Part shown: positions 45,786-55,380 of the stretch, in pieces
How the letters are laid out: every line of letters starts with the position of its first letter
How positions within the stretch are numbered: the first letter of the stretch is position 1
Source of the DNA: Lepraria neglecta
Lineage: Eukaryota; Ascomycota; Lecanoromycetes; Lecanorales; Stereocaulaceae
DNA length: 64,000 bases
Assembly: GCA_033220425.1 (NCBI GenBank)
Contig: CM065647.1
Location: 3,906,001-3,970,000, forward strand
Direction of reading: 5' to 3'
The notes under the pieces: model-generated
What the model saw: the letters and a program-made list of their open reading frames with translations, nothing else
Databases searched by the model: none
What the model was told of the DNA's origin: nothing
Program-made: the position numbers and the translations under genes

Positions 45786-46746
45786 TGCTTGTAGAACGGT
45801 GTCTGCAGCGGACTGGCAAAAGCATTGCGGACGTGAGGATAAATTGAAAGGTGGTGACGATCGTCACCTAATTTTTTAAGATAGGCAAAAGGTCGATTAA
45901 CATGTCTTACATAAGGTAAATGTGGTCTCTGTTGCGCAACATGCCCATAGCCAGATTGTGTGAGTACATAATGCTCTAATGTCGCATATTGACAAACTTT
46001 TTAGCAGTGACGTTCCGCAGGCCTCTCCGCGAAAGCCTTCTGCCCCTTCCCGCTTTGACCCGAAACACGTGCTCCTTCCCTAGGAACTTTGCGGAGCACT
46101 CATAACCTTCGCAATTACTCTAATATAAACTCATTCTCTTCATCCTGAGCCTACGATGCCATCATCCTGGGCTCAGGCAAACCTATAATCGGTGTCGCCG
46201 CCACCAACCCCACCATGGCCCCACCAGAAGTGCCACTAGATGACAGGTCTGCCAGAGAGCCGCGCCAGCGAGGAGAGATTTTTACATATTGTTGCCATCA
46301 TGAGTGAAATCTTCCCTTTGTGGATGCATCGGTCTACTTCCCGCCTTAAGAGCCGCGTGGCCCCTAGCTGGTTAGACGTAGGTACCTAAGCATGACTCAA
46401 GGAAAACAAGAGCCACGCAATGGTCTATGCTTGAACATAGGAATACTCGGTTGTGAGACCAATCTTGGCGAAAAGGGGTGAGTGGTTTGGGTAAGGTGAG
46501 TGATGCAAAGCACCATCTCCATTTAGAAGAAGTGATGGATTAGAAATTGGCATACCAACGATTGTGTTCGATTACATCGATGGGCATTGACACTAATGTA
46601 GACGTTCATCAATTGGGTCTGGCCAATCTTTATCGTGTTTCTCGCTTTTCTACGCTATCAAGTGAGCTCTTTCACCATTGCCAGCCATGTCATAAACACA
46701 TTCCGTCACCGATCAAGCCTCATAGGGCATTCGATTTGGTAAACGC
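45786..46746. other. SYG1 promoter and CipC-like gene 3' flank
   Basis: No gene. The SYG1 promoter is on the minus strand from 45786 rightwards; the CipC-like gene ends at 46747 on the same strand. Confidence 0.4.
46066..46071. promoter_or_regulatory. CACGTG E-box upstream of SYG1
   Basis: The palindrome CACGTG lies 281 bp upstream of the SYG1 ATG. The phosphate regulators Pho4 (yeast) and NUC-1 (Neurospora) bind CACGTG, so phosphate-responsive control is plausible for this SPX gene. The same hexamer also binds other bHLH factors such as Cbf1, and one copy is weak evidence. Confidence 0.35.
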
Positions 46747-47395
46747 CTAGTAGCCGGAGTCACCGCCACCTTGGTTGTAGCCAGAGTTACCTCCGCCGTA
46801 GCCTCCTCCACCCTGATAGCCAAGGCGCTGAGGGCGATCCTGTTGGTTGGGGTCATATCCATCGCGATTGCCGTAGTTTTGGTCGTATAAGTTCTGGGCG
46901 TTCTCTTTGGCTTGGTGATGAGCACGCATCTTGTCGTATTCGTTCATGCCTGGGAACCCGTCAGCTATGTTCGCCAGGAATAGACTTCTCTTTACATACC
47001 GTGAGTCTCGGCAAGCTTGTCGACTTCACCACCAGCAAAGCCAGCGAGAAGCTCCTTGGCAAATTGATGGGAGACGGGCTTGCCTGGACATAGGACATCA
47101 GCAGAGGCATCTCAAAAGAAAGCTGCGGATTGGATTGGTTATGCTTACCCTCCTTACGCTGATGATCTTCGAAAAGCTTCATGCCCTCGAAGGAAGCAGC
47201 GCCAGCGATGAGCTCGTGAGAGAACTTGGCTTGGTTGTCTGGCTGGCTGTAGCCTCCATCTTGGTCATAGATCTCCTGGTGAGCGTTCTGTGCGTCGTCT
47301 ATAGACTTGTCAATTAGCAATGGCTCTTGGTGGTGTCACGAGTGATGGTGGAGGGGCGGTCAAGGAAACGGTAGTAACGTACCCCAACCGAACAT
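46747..47395 (-). CDS. CipC-like stress protein (DUF3759)
   Basis: Exons 47395..47383, 47298..47149, 47083..47000 and 46949..46747 (introns 84, 65, 50 nt) encode 149 aa. The first exon is 13 nt and gives MFGWD. The family core is clear: AKFSHELIAGAASFEGMKLF, EDHQRKEGKPVSHQFAKELLAGFAGGEVDKLAET. The C-terminus is a Gly/Tyr/Asn/Gln-rich tail (YQGGGGYGGGNSGYNQGG) that many CipC proteins lack or carry in shorter form. CipC was described as a concanamycin-induced protein of Aspergillus and is abundant under stress and in hyphae. No enzymatic role is known. The tail resembles low-complexity segments that favour condensates or aggregation, which is inference only. Intact. Confidence 0.9.
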
Positions 47396-48125
47396 AATTG
47401 GTGATTATTTGGATGTGTGAATTGTTGAATCGAACATTAATGACTTTCGAGAGAGAGATGTATTGTGAGATGGGCTGTAGGAAGATAGAAGAAGAGAAAG
47501 ACGGAGAAGAGTGGTTAAATAGCATTGCTGATGGACCCCTCGATTCACTTCAACACCGTCTTGCACCGGTGCCCCACGTTGCCCCGCCTTTCCGCCATCG
47601 GCTAGCTACCCAACTGAAACAGGGAATTCTAGACCACTCCTGCCATTCAGCCACTCAAAGATCTTGTGGAACCCTCACTGCCCTGAACTTGCCACTGATC
47701 ATCATTCCAATCCCGGCATTGGCTCTGCACGGTGACGTTGGTATGATGAAGCTGTGCGAGCTTTACGGCCGTAGAGCAAGGTAGTGGTACCGACCTCTTA
47801 AGTTTGAAACAACAATTGCTTCATAGCAGGAGAACGAGCGCCTACCCTAGCGTCTATAGGATTTTGATACGATTGGACACGATATGAAAATATCAAAAGC
47901 CCCAGACACCAACTTGCAGGACCCAAATGCAGGCGTCAGTCAATCGTCTTGGCAAAGACTTATTCATGACGCAAGATCCTGTACCTGAATCTAAAATTAG
48001 ACAACGTTCCACTACAGCTACCCCGTCCTTCACTATCTTGAAGCTATGAATGCTAATTGCTCCTTTTACCATCAGCGTTACGCCCGTAACGGATACAATG
48101 ACGCCTTGACGTACACCAAAACAGC
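47396..48125. other. Divergent promoter region, CipC-like gene and thioesterase-like gene
   Basis: No gene. A palindrome CGTTAC-GCCC-GTAACG lies at 48076-48091, 35 bp upstream of the plus-strand ATG at 48126, and may be a regulatory dyad. The long CT-rich leader of the CipC-like gene lies near 47410-47520. Confidence 0.4.
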
Positions 48126-48851
48126 ATGCCTACGCGGCTTCCAACCCTGACCGACTTCCCCACCTCGCTCCACCTGACTATCACGCCTCCACCACCGTCA
48201 TCGCCTCAGCTCACAAACATCCTCATCCTCCTCCACGGCCTAGGTGACACCTCAGCCTCTTTCACGAACCTCGGCAAGCAACTTTCATTGCCTGAGACAA
48301 CATGCATCTCCATGCAAGCTCCGACACCCTTGCCCTTCGAGCTGGGCGGCTTCCACTGGGGCGATGATATACAATTCGATCAAGCGACGGGGAATATGGA
48401 CTTTGATACTGGGTTCTCCAAAGCCATCAAGATACTTAAGCAAGAGGTTATAGAAGATTGCTTAGTTGGGAAATGTGGATACAAGCATCGAGAGATCATG
48501 TTCTTTGGCTTCGGCCAAGGCGCAATGGCTGCCATTGCCGCTGCAGCCTCCATGAACGAGGAGCTGGGAGGCATCATCTCAATCGGTGGCCTCCTACCGG
48601 CCTCGGACACATCCGCAAAAGCCGCCAAAACACCTCTACTGGTCCTAGGAGGCTCATCAAATACCCTGATCACAAAGACCGCCATCACAAACCTAGAGGC
48701 ATCCTTCCAGAACGTCGAGTACCACAGATGGAGTAAAGCAGGAGACGGCATGCCCCAAAACCGCGAAGAGATGCTACCAATAATGCGATTCTTCGCTCGC
48801 CGCCTCAAGAGCCGCAAAGGCGTTCCAGGAGGTAGTGTTGAAATTGGCTGA
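48126..48851 (+). CDS. Acyl-protein-thioesterase-like alpha/beta hydrolase without catalytic serine
   Basis: One exon, 241 aa. The phospholipase/carboxylesterase fold is recognisable from ILILLHGLGDTSASF, GGFHWGDD and the nucleophile-elbow region FFGFGQGAMAAIAAA. The position that holds the catalytic serine (GFSQGG in acyl-protein thioesterases) is glycine (Gly130). The strand that normally carries the acid reads LLVLGGSSNTLITK with no HGxxD, and the C-terminal His motif is replaced by KAGDGMPQNREEMLPIMRFF. I recall the GFGQG and GDGMP blocks from fungal homologues as well, so loss of catalysis seems family-wide rather than a local defect. It may act as a binding or regulatory pseudoenzyme. 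It is convergent with, and 34 bp from, the Hsp70-like gene. Intact frame. Confidence 0.85.
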   Translation: MPTRLPTLTDFPTSLHLTITPPPPSSPQLTNILILLHGLGDTSASFTNLGKQLSLPETTCISMQAPTPLPFELGGFHWGDDIQFDQATGNMDFDTGFSKAIKILKQEVIEDCLVGKCGYKHREIMFFGFGQGAMAAIAAAASMNEELGGIISIGGLLPASDTSAKAAKTPLLVLGGSSNTLITKTAITNLEASFQNVEYHRWSKAGDGMPQNREEMLPIMRFFARRLKSRKGVPGGSVEIG

Positions 48852-48885
48852 AGAAGATATTTACAATAAAGCTCCAGACGACTAT

Positions 48886-49987
48886 TTACAGCTCCCCATG
48901 TCCCCCACTCGCCTTCCTCGCAAATCTCTCCGGCTCCCTCACCATATCTCTACCCCTCATCGCCGCTCCCACAGCCCCTACATAAAGCGTATCAACGCTA
49001 TCCTTCACCAACCCCAAAGCACCCTCATACCCCAAACCCTCGAACACCATAACCAGTACATCCTTCATGACATCCATACCCTTCTTACTCGCATCACCAG
49101 CTAGCACCACAGCTCGCAAACCCACTGGCTTTCCATCTCCATCCACGAGATGTTTCCTCAGGGAATTCTCTATACGTCGCTGAACAGTGAGAAAATACAT
49201 ATCCGCTGCCTCATCGACTATAGCTAGTACGCCTAGCTCAGGGAAGATAACATGCCCTTTCGGCTTCCCAACCATCCCGTTGTTTACGATCCAGAACTCG
49301 AGAGACCCTTCGTTGTAGTCAACTAGAACTGAGATCCTTCCAAGGGCTTCAGGTACGTCGAGACTGTACGCCAGGCCGACTGCGTCTGTATGCTTTAGAC
49401 TTGGGTCTTCTAGGTTGCTGATAGTGGGCGAGTAGCCAGCCAATTTCGCTGCTCGCTCAATGGTCACTCGCATATCATCATCAATGTGGTTAGGAACGCT
49501 GATGACCGTCTGTCTAATCTGCTCATTAAGCGCCATGTCGGCGGATGACTTGATGCCGTTGAATGTCGTACGTAAAATTTTGGGCACCAAGGCGCTGCCC
49601 ACATCAACTCATGCTCCGTAAAGACATCTCGTAGAGGAACCGACTTACGCATTTGAGCCCCCAGAGCCTTCGGGGGGAGCCATTACGAATTGGTAGGCGG
49701 CGCTGCCCTTCATGTGGGTGACGTGTGTGGTGGTGCCATTTTGGTGTATGAAAGCTGCTGTGCTGTAGGGGGATTAGCGTGAATAAATCTTACCATGACG
49801 AAAAGAACAGACGCACATGTATTTTGGTCCAAGATTGATACCCAATGCTACAAAACACAACAATTAGAACCCGTCTTGTGTTTGGAGGAAATGATTGTTT
49901 GAAGCACATACGATATTGAGTTGCTGCATTGACAAAATTGAAAACACAGACGAAAGTAAAGATCCGAACAGAAACCGCGAACATCAT
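48886..49987 (-). CDS. Short Hsp70/actin-like ATPase-fold protein with signal peptide
   Basis: Exons 49987..49912, 49847..49817, 49762..49649 and 49594..48886 (introns 64, 54, 54 nt) give 309 aa. An N-terminal signal peptide (MMFAVSVRIFTFVCVFNF, then VNAATQ) precedes PLGINLGPKYITAAFI, the counterpart of the Hsp70 phosphate-1 strand (GIDLGTTYS). Later come VISVPNHIDDDMRVTIERAAKLAGY (Hsp70 ITVPAYF..A...AGL), VLVDYNEGSLEFWIV (phosphate-2, DLGGGTFD in Hsp70, here degenerate), VVLAGDASKKGMDVMKDVL (adenosine motif, degenerate) and DTLYVGAVGAAMRG. There is no substrate-binding domain and the N-domain is short (Hsp70 N-domain is about 380 aa). An ER or secreted chaperone-like pseudo-ATPase is the best reading. 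The 31-nt second exon is the least certain part. Confidence 0.75.
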
Positions 49988-50333
49988 TACGATTAAGCCT
50001 ACAGTAAGGAAATGCACCGATATGTATTACAAAACCATAAGATGTGGAATTAGGAATTTGGTCTCCTGAAGATCATTGCCAAGCTTTTGCTAACCCTAAA
50101 CCCAGGCCTAAAAAACACCATTGAGTATTGACATCGTATATTGTCAATGGAAATATCGCTGCAAGTACCTTGAGCCTTGTCCAAAGGCTGCAGCGTTATC
50201 TCATCACTTTTTGGACATTGCAGAAAGCATACTGTAAGTCCAATGTTGAATTTCCATGAAACCCTTCATCTACAAAAATTCGAGATACGCCAGGCATACA
50301 TCTAGACATGCTCATGACTTTTCCACCCATAGC
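49988..50333. other. Spacer, 0.35 kb
   Basis: Between two minus-strand genes: 3' flank of the AMP-ligase-like gene and promoter of the Hsp70-like gene. No other feature seen. Confidence 0.4.
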
Positions 50334-52113
50334 CTACGTATAAGCTAACGTGTTCTCATCCGTCATGCATAGAATCTGATCCGCCACCACCTGTCCACCC
50401 ACAATAGCCGGCCCACTAATGACCAGCTGGCCTACCGACCTTCCCCCTTCGCTCTTACTTTCCCCGGTATCCCTCATTTTGATCTCCACAGAACTCAATG
50501 GCGGCCCGAAGTGCGATTTTCCGTCTTCACCATGCCCGCGTTTTGAGTAGTCGAAGATGTTAGTCTGGCTGACCGCACCGGCAACCCTCGGATCCGTGAA
50601 AGCGTACACGAAGCGCGCGCCGGTAAAGAGCTTCAGGTTGAAGAACTCTAACGGCGAGAGTGGAACGGTAGAGGCGTTGGACTTATCGTACGTGTAAATC
50701 AAGCGCGGGTTGCTGGTGCCAGAAACCTTGGGTAACACGCCAGTCTCGAGGGAGCGAGATTTCCACCAGTGGCCGATTCCAATTTTGTGTGACTGGACAC
50801 GCTCATGGTGTTTGCAGAGATTGGACAGGGTTTGCGTGCCTGCGATGACGATGGTGGGGGAGGCGCCTTGGAATGCGGAGCTGTAGGGTACTGTGGGTCC
50901 GCTGACCGGCGTGAGGGCTAGGGAAGCGTTGGAGAAGAGGGCGGCTAGCGTGACGGTGAGAGGGTACATCTCGGTGAGGGAGGCGAGAGGTGTGAGAAGG
51001 TCTGTGGGTGCAAGACGGTGGTTGCGTGGGAGGACGGAGATTTGGGCACCGACTGCTGCTACAATGTTCTGTGCTAGCCGTTAGGAGTCAATCGAGCGTC
51101 AGGTGGTGGCAAAGTCTTACCTTCTGCGTGAACTCGATTATTTCGTAGCTGTCCATTGCACTCAATCCGTCTTCCACCACGAATAGAATGTTAGGTACGG
51201 TGCCTCCCAGGACCTCTGTAGGTAGCTCTGAAGGCGCGGAGGCCTTGTCCTCAATAATGTCATGCCACACAGCGATATCTGCATTTCCTCCTACCCCCTC
51301 TGGTACCTCATTCCAGTCCATGTGTCGGCTCGTCCGCTCAACAACCCAGATCATTTGCTTGAGACTCTTGTACTGTTGCAGCAGCTCGGTCAATGGCAGA
51401 GCACCCGCTCCGGCAATCAACACTTCTGCCCTTGTCTCTCTTAGGATACCAGCCAAGGTGTCAAGAGGCTGTTCGGGAGGTACGAGGATTGGTGTTATTC
51501 CGTAGAATGTGGCGGCTGTGCTTGTTAGCCATGTCTACTTTTTCCCCATGCATCGTATTTAATTACCAAAGAGGGAGACAAGTAACTCTACAGAGTTCGG
51601 CAGGTATATAGCAACACGACCTTCTCCATGAGCTTTCACATGCTGCCCGATCGCATTGATCTCAGCAGATAGCTTGGCGAAGGTGTACTCAATGGCCTCC
51701 TCTTTTCCCAGCACAGTAAGCACCTTGCCTGCCTCGCCTGTAGGCTTGTCATCGTTGCCCACAAAGCCTGAAACAGCCCGCTTCCATATGTCTCTCAGGT
51801 CTCCATCCTTTCCACTCGTCCACTTCGGCGCTCCTGGGTCTTTAACGTTTAGACCGGACTTCAAGGGGTAGCCATGGGGTGTCTCCAAGGACCGGAAGCT
51901 GGATGACTCGCCCGGTTGCCGGACGGGCGAGGCAGCAGATTGGCGGGCTAGAAGTAACGGATAGATATCTGGCTCTGCGTAGTAGAAGAGAGGATAGATC
52001 AGGTAGATCACAAGTATTAGGCCGATGAGGAGGGTGTAGATGTTCCAGCTGGCGAGGATCTGCTCGAGCTGGAAGTCGAGCTGCTGGAAAATGGATGTGC
52101 TTTCTGCAGCCAT
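50334..52113 (-). CDS. AMP-dependent synthetase-like membrane protein, motif-degenerate
   Basis: Exons 52113..51567, 51515..51121 and 51068..50334 (introns 51 and 52 nt) give 558 aa; an upstream in-frame ATG at 52194 would add 27 residues. After a short head there is one membrane helix (IYTLLIGLILVIYLIYPLFYY), then ARQSAASPVRQPGESSSFRSL and SGLNVKDPGAPKW. The adenylate-forming fold is seen in GRVAIYLPNSVELLVSLFGAATFYG and ILVPPEQPLDTLAGIL. Where ligases have the P-loop YTSGTTGxPKG, this protein has ILFVVEDGLSAMDSYEIIEF, followed by the expected NIVAAVGAQ. The later YDYS/GEI core and the C-terminal lysine domain are short or absent. It is probably an ER-anchored pseudo-ligase, perhaps tied to lipid metabolism. 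Intact and spliced normally, so likely functional in another way. Confidence 0.75.
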
Positions 52114-52770
52114 GCTTGATGTCACCGAAGCAAAAGTATCATCCCAGAGTAGACCTCTTTCGAACGAAGGTTGTACAAGAAAACTTAAGAACATACATCA
52201 AAGAGGTGCTGTTTCAGGGTCTTGGTCGAGAGCCCACGCTAGACTTCTATTCAACCGAAGTTTCCCCGCTGGTTGAAACAGTGAGAAACAGGTACTAAGG
52301 TAGAGATCTCTCGGTCCAATTCTCCTAGTCCCCCTCGTCTCCTCTATGAACCACGTTGTTATCGTCATTCAATGACTACCTATGAAGGCCTCATTGACGC
52401 AAAATTGCCTCTCTTTGCAGCAAGAGGTGCAGATGGTTGCCTCGCGAGACCGCTATCAAGGTATCATGAATCATGAATCTTTCACTACATTACAGGACCA
52501 TCAGCGATGGAAAAGATAAGGTAGGTGGCATTGCCAGTCGAGCTGGCCTATTCGTGCTAAAGGATCTGCGCTTCTCGGAGCTATTCAATTGACTGAAGTT
52601 GTGCCTAATCATGAGTGTAGTGTTACTTTTTACTTTTCATTTCGCAAGTATGCATGGATACGAGGTGCTACGCGTTGTTCCGGCTAGGCTCTGCCATTGA
52701 TCTCGATTTCATCATTGAAGATGTGGACTTACTTAAGGGCCTCTTGTTCTCCCAGTAAACCTTGTACCCT
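52114..52770. other. Divergent promoter region
   Basis: Upstream of both the AMP-ligase-like gene and the first secreted-protein gene. The direct repeat TATCATGAATCATGAATC lies at about 52461-52478. No gene seen. Confidence 0.4.
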
Positions 52771-53513
52771 ATGTTGCCAAGTATGCGGTTCTTCCTAGCT
52801 GTCTGTGCTTTGCTGCTATGCATCCCGTCTGCTTCGACACTCGCTATAAATCTGACCACCGTCTTCCACTCTCTTATACAGAGCCATGGAACATCGCTTC
52901 CCCCTGCCAATTGGTACCCAACATGTATCAACGGCGCTCAACATCCTCTTTGGACAGGCCTACTGCATCCTACTGCCTGCACGAACGCACTCATCAAACT
53001 CAAGTCGATCGCCGAACCGTTCGGCGACAAGACCTATACTTTCTTCTCAAGTGAATATGTCAAAGATCCTCCTGACGGTTCCTGGTCTCTCCCCAGAGGG
53101 TTGTCATATGGTGAGCACCCTACAGACATTCCCTCATTTAGTACATGGCGGATGCCTTAACCTGTATCATCTTGAAAACTGATATGTGTGGCTCAGGCAA
53201 TTGCGCTATTGTGGTGCGGATGGCTAAGGACTTCGGTAACGATGTGCTGCCCTTACGAAACCGTGGCTACTTTCCTGGCAGTCACTATCAACCTATAGAC
53301 CAACGTGATTGGCCAGACGTCATTGCCCAAATTGAACAATTAATGTCGAACTGCGTGTGGGGTACTACCACAGAACCTGGATGGGCGCGAGTCTCAAACA
53401 AAATGATCGCCCTCCTCCTGCCTATGGACAGTCAGATGCGCAAGCTCTGGTGGTTATCTGATCCTATGCAGGATATCCCGAATTCATCACTCTACCTATC
53501 AAATTTCTCATGA
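52771..53513 (+). CDS. Secreted protein, tandem paralogue 1
   Basis: Exons 52771..53110 and 53197..53513 (86-nt intron, GTGAGC..CAG, phase 1 in a Gly codon) give 218 aa; an ATG at 52783 is an alternative start. The signal peptide core is FFLAVCALLLCIPSASTLA. The mature protein has cysteines at WYPTCING, TACTN, GNCAIVV and SNCVWG and a WARVSNK segment. The intron sits just before GNCAIVVRMAKDF. The downstream neighbour (54003-54700) has the same intron position and phase and an exon 2 of identical length (317 nt), with GNCAFLVRMARDY. The pattern (Cys pairs, strand-rich, ending Gly-Trp-Ala-x-Val) is common in ascomycete secreted proteins of unknown function. Intact. Confidence 0.75.
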
Positions 53514-54002
53514 GCAAAATGGCGAGCGATACTTCGGATAACACGAGGCGGGTACTTCGGATTCCGAAAGCCGACAACCTTTTTTTGAGGTAGGGGAATC
53601 CTTCCAGCCCACGCAACCGCTAGATGTTCTATCAGCCTAGCATTAAGTCATTCTTACCATTGGCTACCAGTACCCAAGACTCGCGACTTCCTCAAACCTT
53701 CCGACAATCTTGAAGTTAGTTTCCAGGCGCAACAATAAAAGAGAAAAGAAGCGGGTATCATCAGTCGGATGTCGGAAGTACATCCAATCTATCATGTATC
53801 ATGAAGTCTGAATTCTGGTGCGGTAAAAAGGTTTCTGGCGCGGCTTCATCAAGCGCTTGCAACACTACGGGCGAATTGACTTGAACTTGGAATTATTCCG
53901 CCAACATTTCATCAGTCTGAATGCCTCACTTTAGCAAGTTTACCCACGTGCTACCACACCCATCGTACTGGCCGGAAGACGCCCCGTCTCCCTGTATCGA
54001 CA
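53514..54002. other. Spacer between tandem paralogues
   Basis: About 490 bp. No gene; it holds the promoter of the second copy. A short imperfect dyad, GGATGT..ACATCC, lies near 53768-53785. Confidence 0.4.
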
Positions 54003-54700
54003 ATGTTCAAAACCTGGTTCTACTTATTCATTGTTCCTGGAGCATTCGGTGCCAGCGTCATCGACACAACACTCTCAATAAACCCAAGCGGAGCAGATTT
54101 GACATTGTCCGCGTCACCAAATGCCTTATTTCACTGTGTCAACAACTCCCAGTACCCTGACTGGGCCGGAGGGATCCCCAATGGCTGCGATGTAGCTATG
54201 GGGCTGATTTCCGATCGGATCGAATCACGCCGATATATTTCCTACACCTTCTACTCTAAGCAAGCCTATCCTGGTCAGAAGCCATCAGGCTGGCCTTTGC
54301 CTCAAGGATCTGAGAGCGGTCAGTTTCTATCCATCATCTGAAGGTCTCCACCAATACCATGAATGTCCGATGACTTTATACAGGAAACTGCGCGTTTCTG
54401 GTCAGAATGGCCAGAGACTATGCCCCCCATGCTCTGCCCATGGCAAATGGAGGATATTATCCTACGGCCCGTTCCCCAAAAACCCAACTGGATACGTGGT
54501 ACCATATATTGAGGACTGCACAGCCATTGTACGCCGGCTGCATGTACGATCCTGACACGGACAGCTCAGGATGGGCTGTAGTCTCTGGCAGTATTGTAGC
54601 TTCTTTTTGGCCGAGGGACAGCCTTATGAATGAGCGATATGGAGTTTACTCCGAGTTGGGAACGGATGGCTCTAACTTGACCTTTCTCTCCTTGAGCTGA
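54003..54700 (+). CDS. Secreted protein, tandem paralogue 2
   Basis: Exons 54003..54318 and 54384..54700 (65-nt intron, GTCAGT..CAG) give 210 aa. The signal peptide is MFKTWFYLFIVPGAFGAS. Shared features with paralogue 1 are the Cys spacing (FHCVNN, NGCDVA, GNCAFLV, AGCMYD), GWAVVSGSIVASF against GWARVSNKMIALL, and YISYTFYSKQAYP against KTYTFFSSEYV. Two or more N-glycosylation sites are present. Similarity is moderate, so the duplication is old, yet both frames are open, which suggests both are kept by selection. Role unknown; extracellular function is inferred from the signal peptide only. Confidence 0.75.
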
Positions 54701-55380
54701 GTATATATCTTGGGGATACGATAGCATGGTCTGGGACTCAAGAAATAGAAGTCTTGATCCGAAGCATTAGAATGTCACAATGCAAGTAAATACCATCGGA
54801 GAAAAGTTGAGGAAAGCATAGTCGGCAAAGCACCATCAGTGAGCTCAAAATGAAGAAAGAGTCCGCAGCAAGCACAGTACCCAAAAGAAAGCTCACAGAA
54901 GTGGAGCGTATTACAGGAATGGATAGTGCTGCCGGACGAACAGCAATTAGAAGGGAGATAACCATAGAGCATGCCGGATTTGTGTCTTTGTCACGAAGCT
55001 CCTAGCGAGGCTTTGGTATTGTGACATATGCTTTATAGGAGAGTATTCGTAGAACACAACCGAATAATTGGTCATGAAATGAAACGGCTTAGTACTGACT
55101 CAACTCGGCCTAGATTTTGCTGTCTGTAAATTTAGCAGCTGAAGTTTGTCGTTATAACATTAGTATGTCCACCGGTGAGGCTCAAATTCGCGCAGCAAAC
55201 ACCACAGAACGACATATAAGACAACCTACCACTACGACACCTTCTCAGCACCCTGAAAACCTAACATGACGCGACTTCCTTCATCCCGGCGACCATGATC
55301 AGACGGATCCACCGCGAACTTACCCATCACTAACGACTCACTACACTCCAGCAAACAGCGCTTACAGTTCCCATTGCAAA
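54701..55380. other. Spacer, 0.68 kb
   Basis: No gene supported. Minus-strand short frames at 54738..54972 include hydrophobic stretches but no motif. The right end is the pom34 promoter. Confidence 0.35.
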
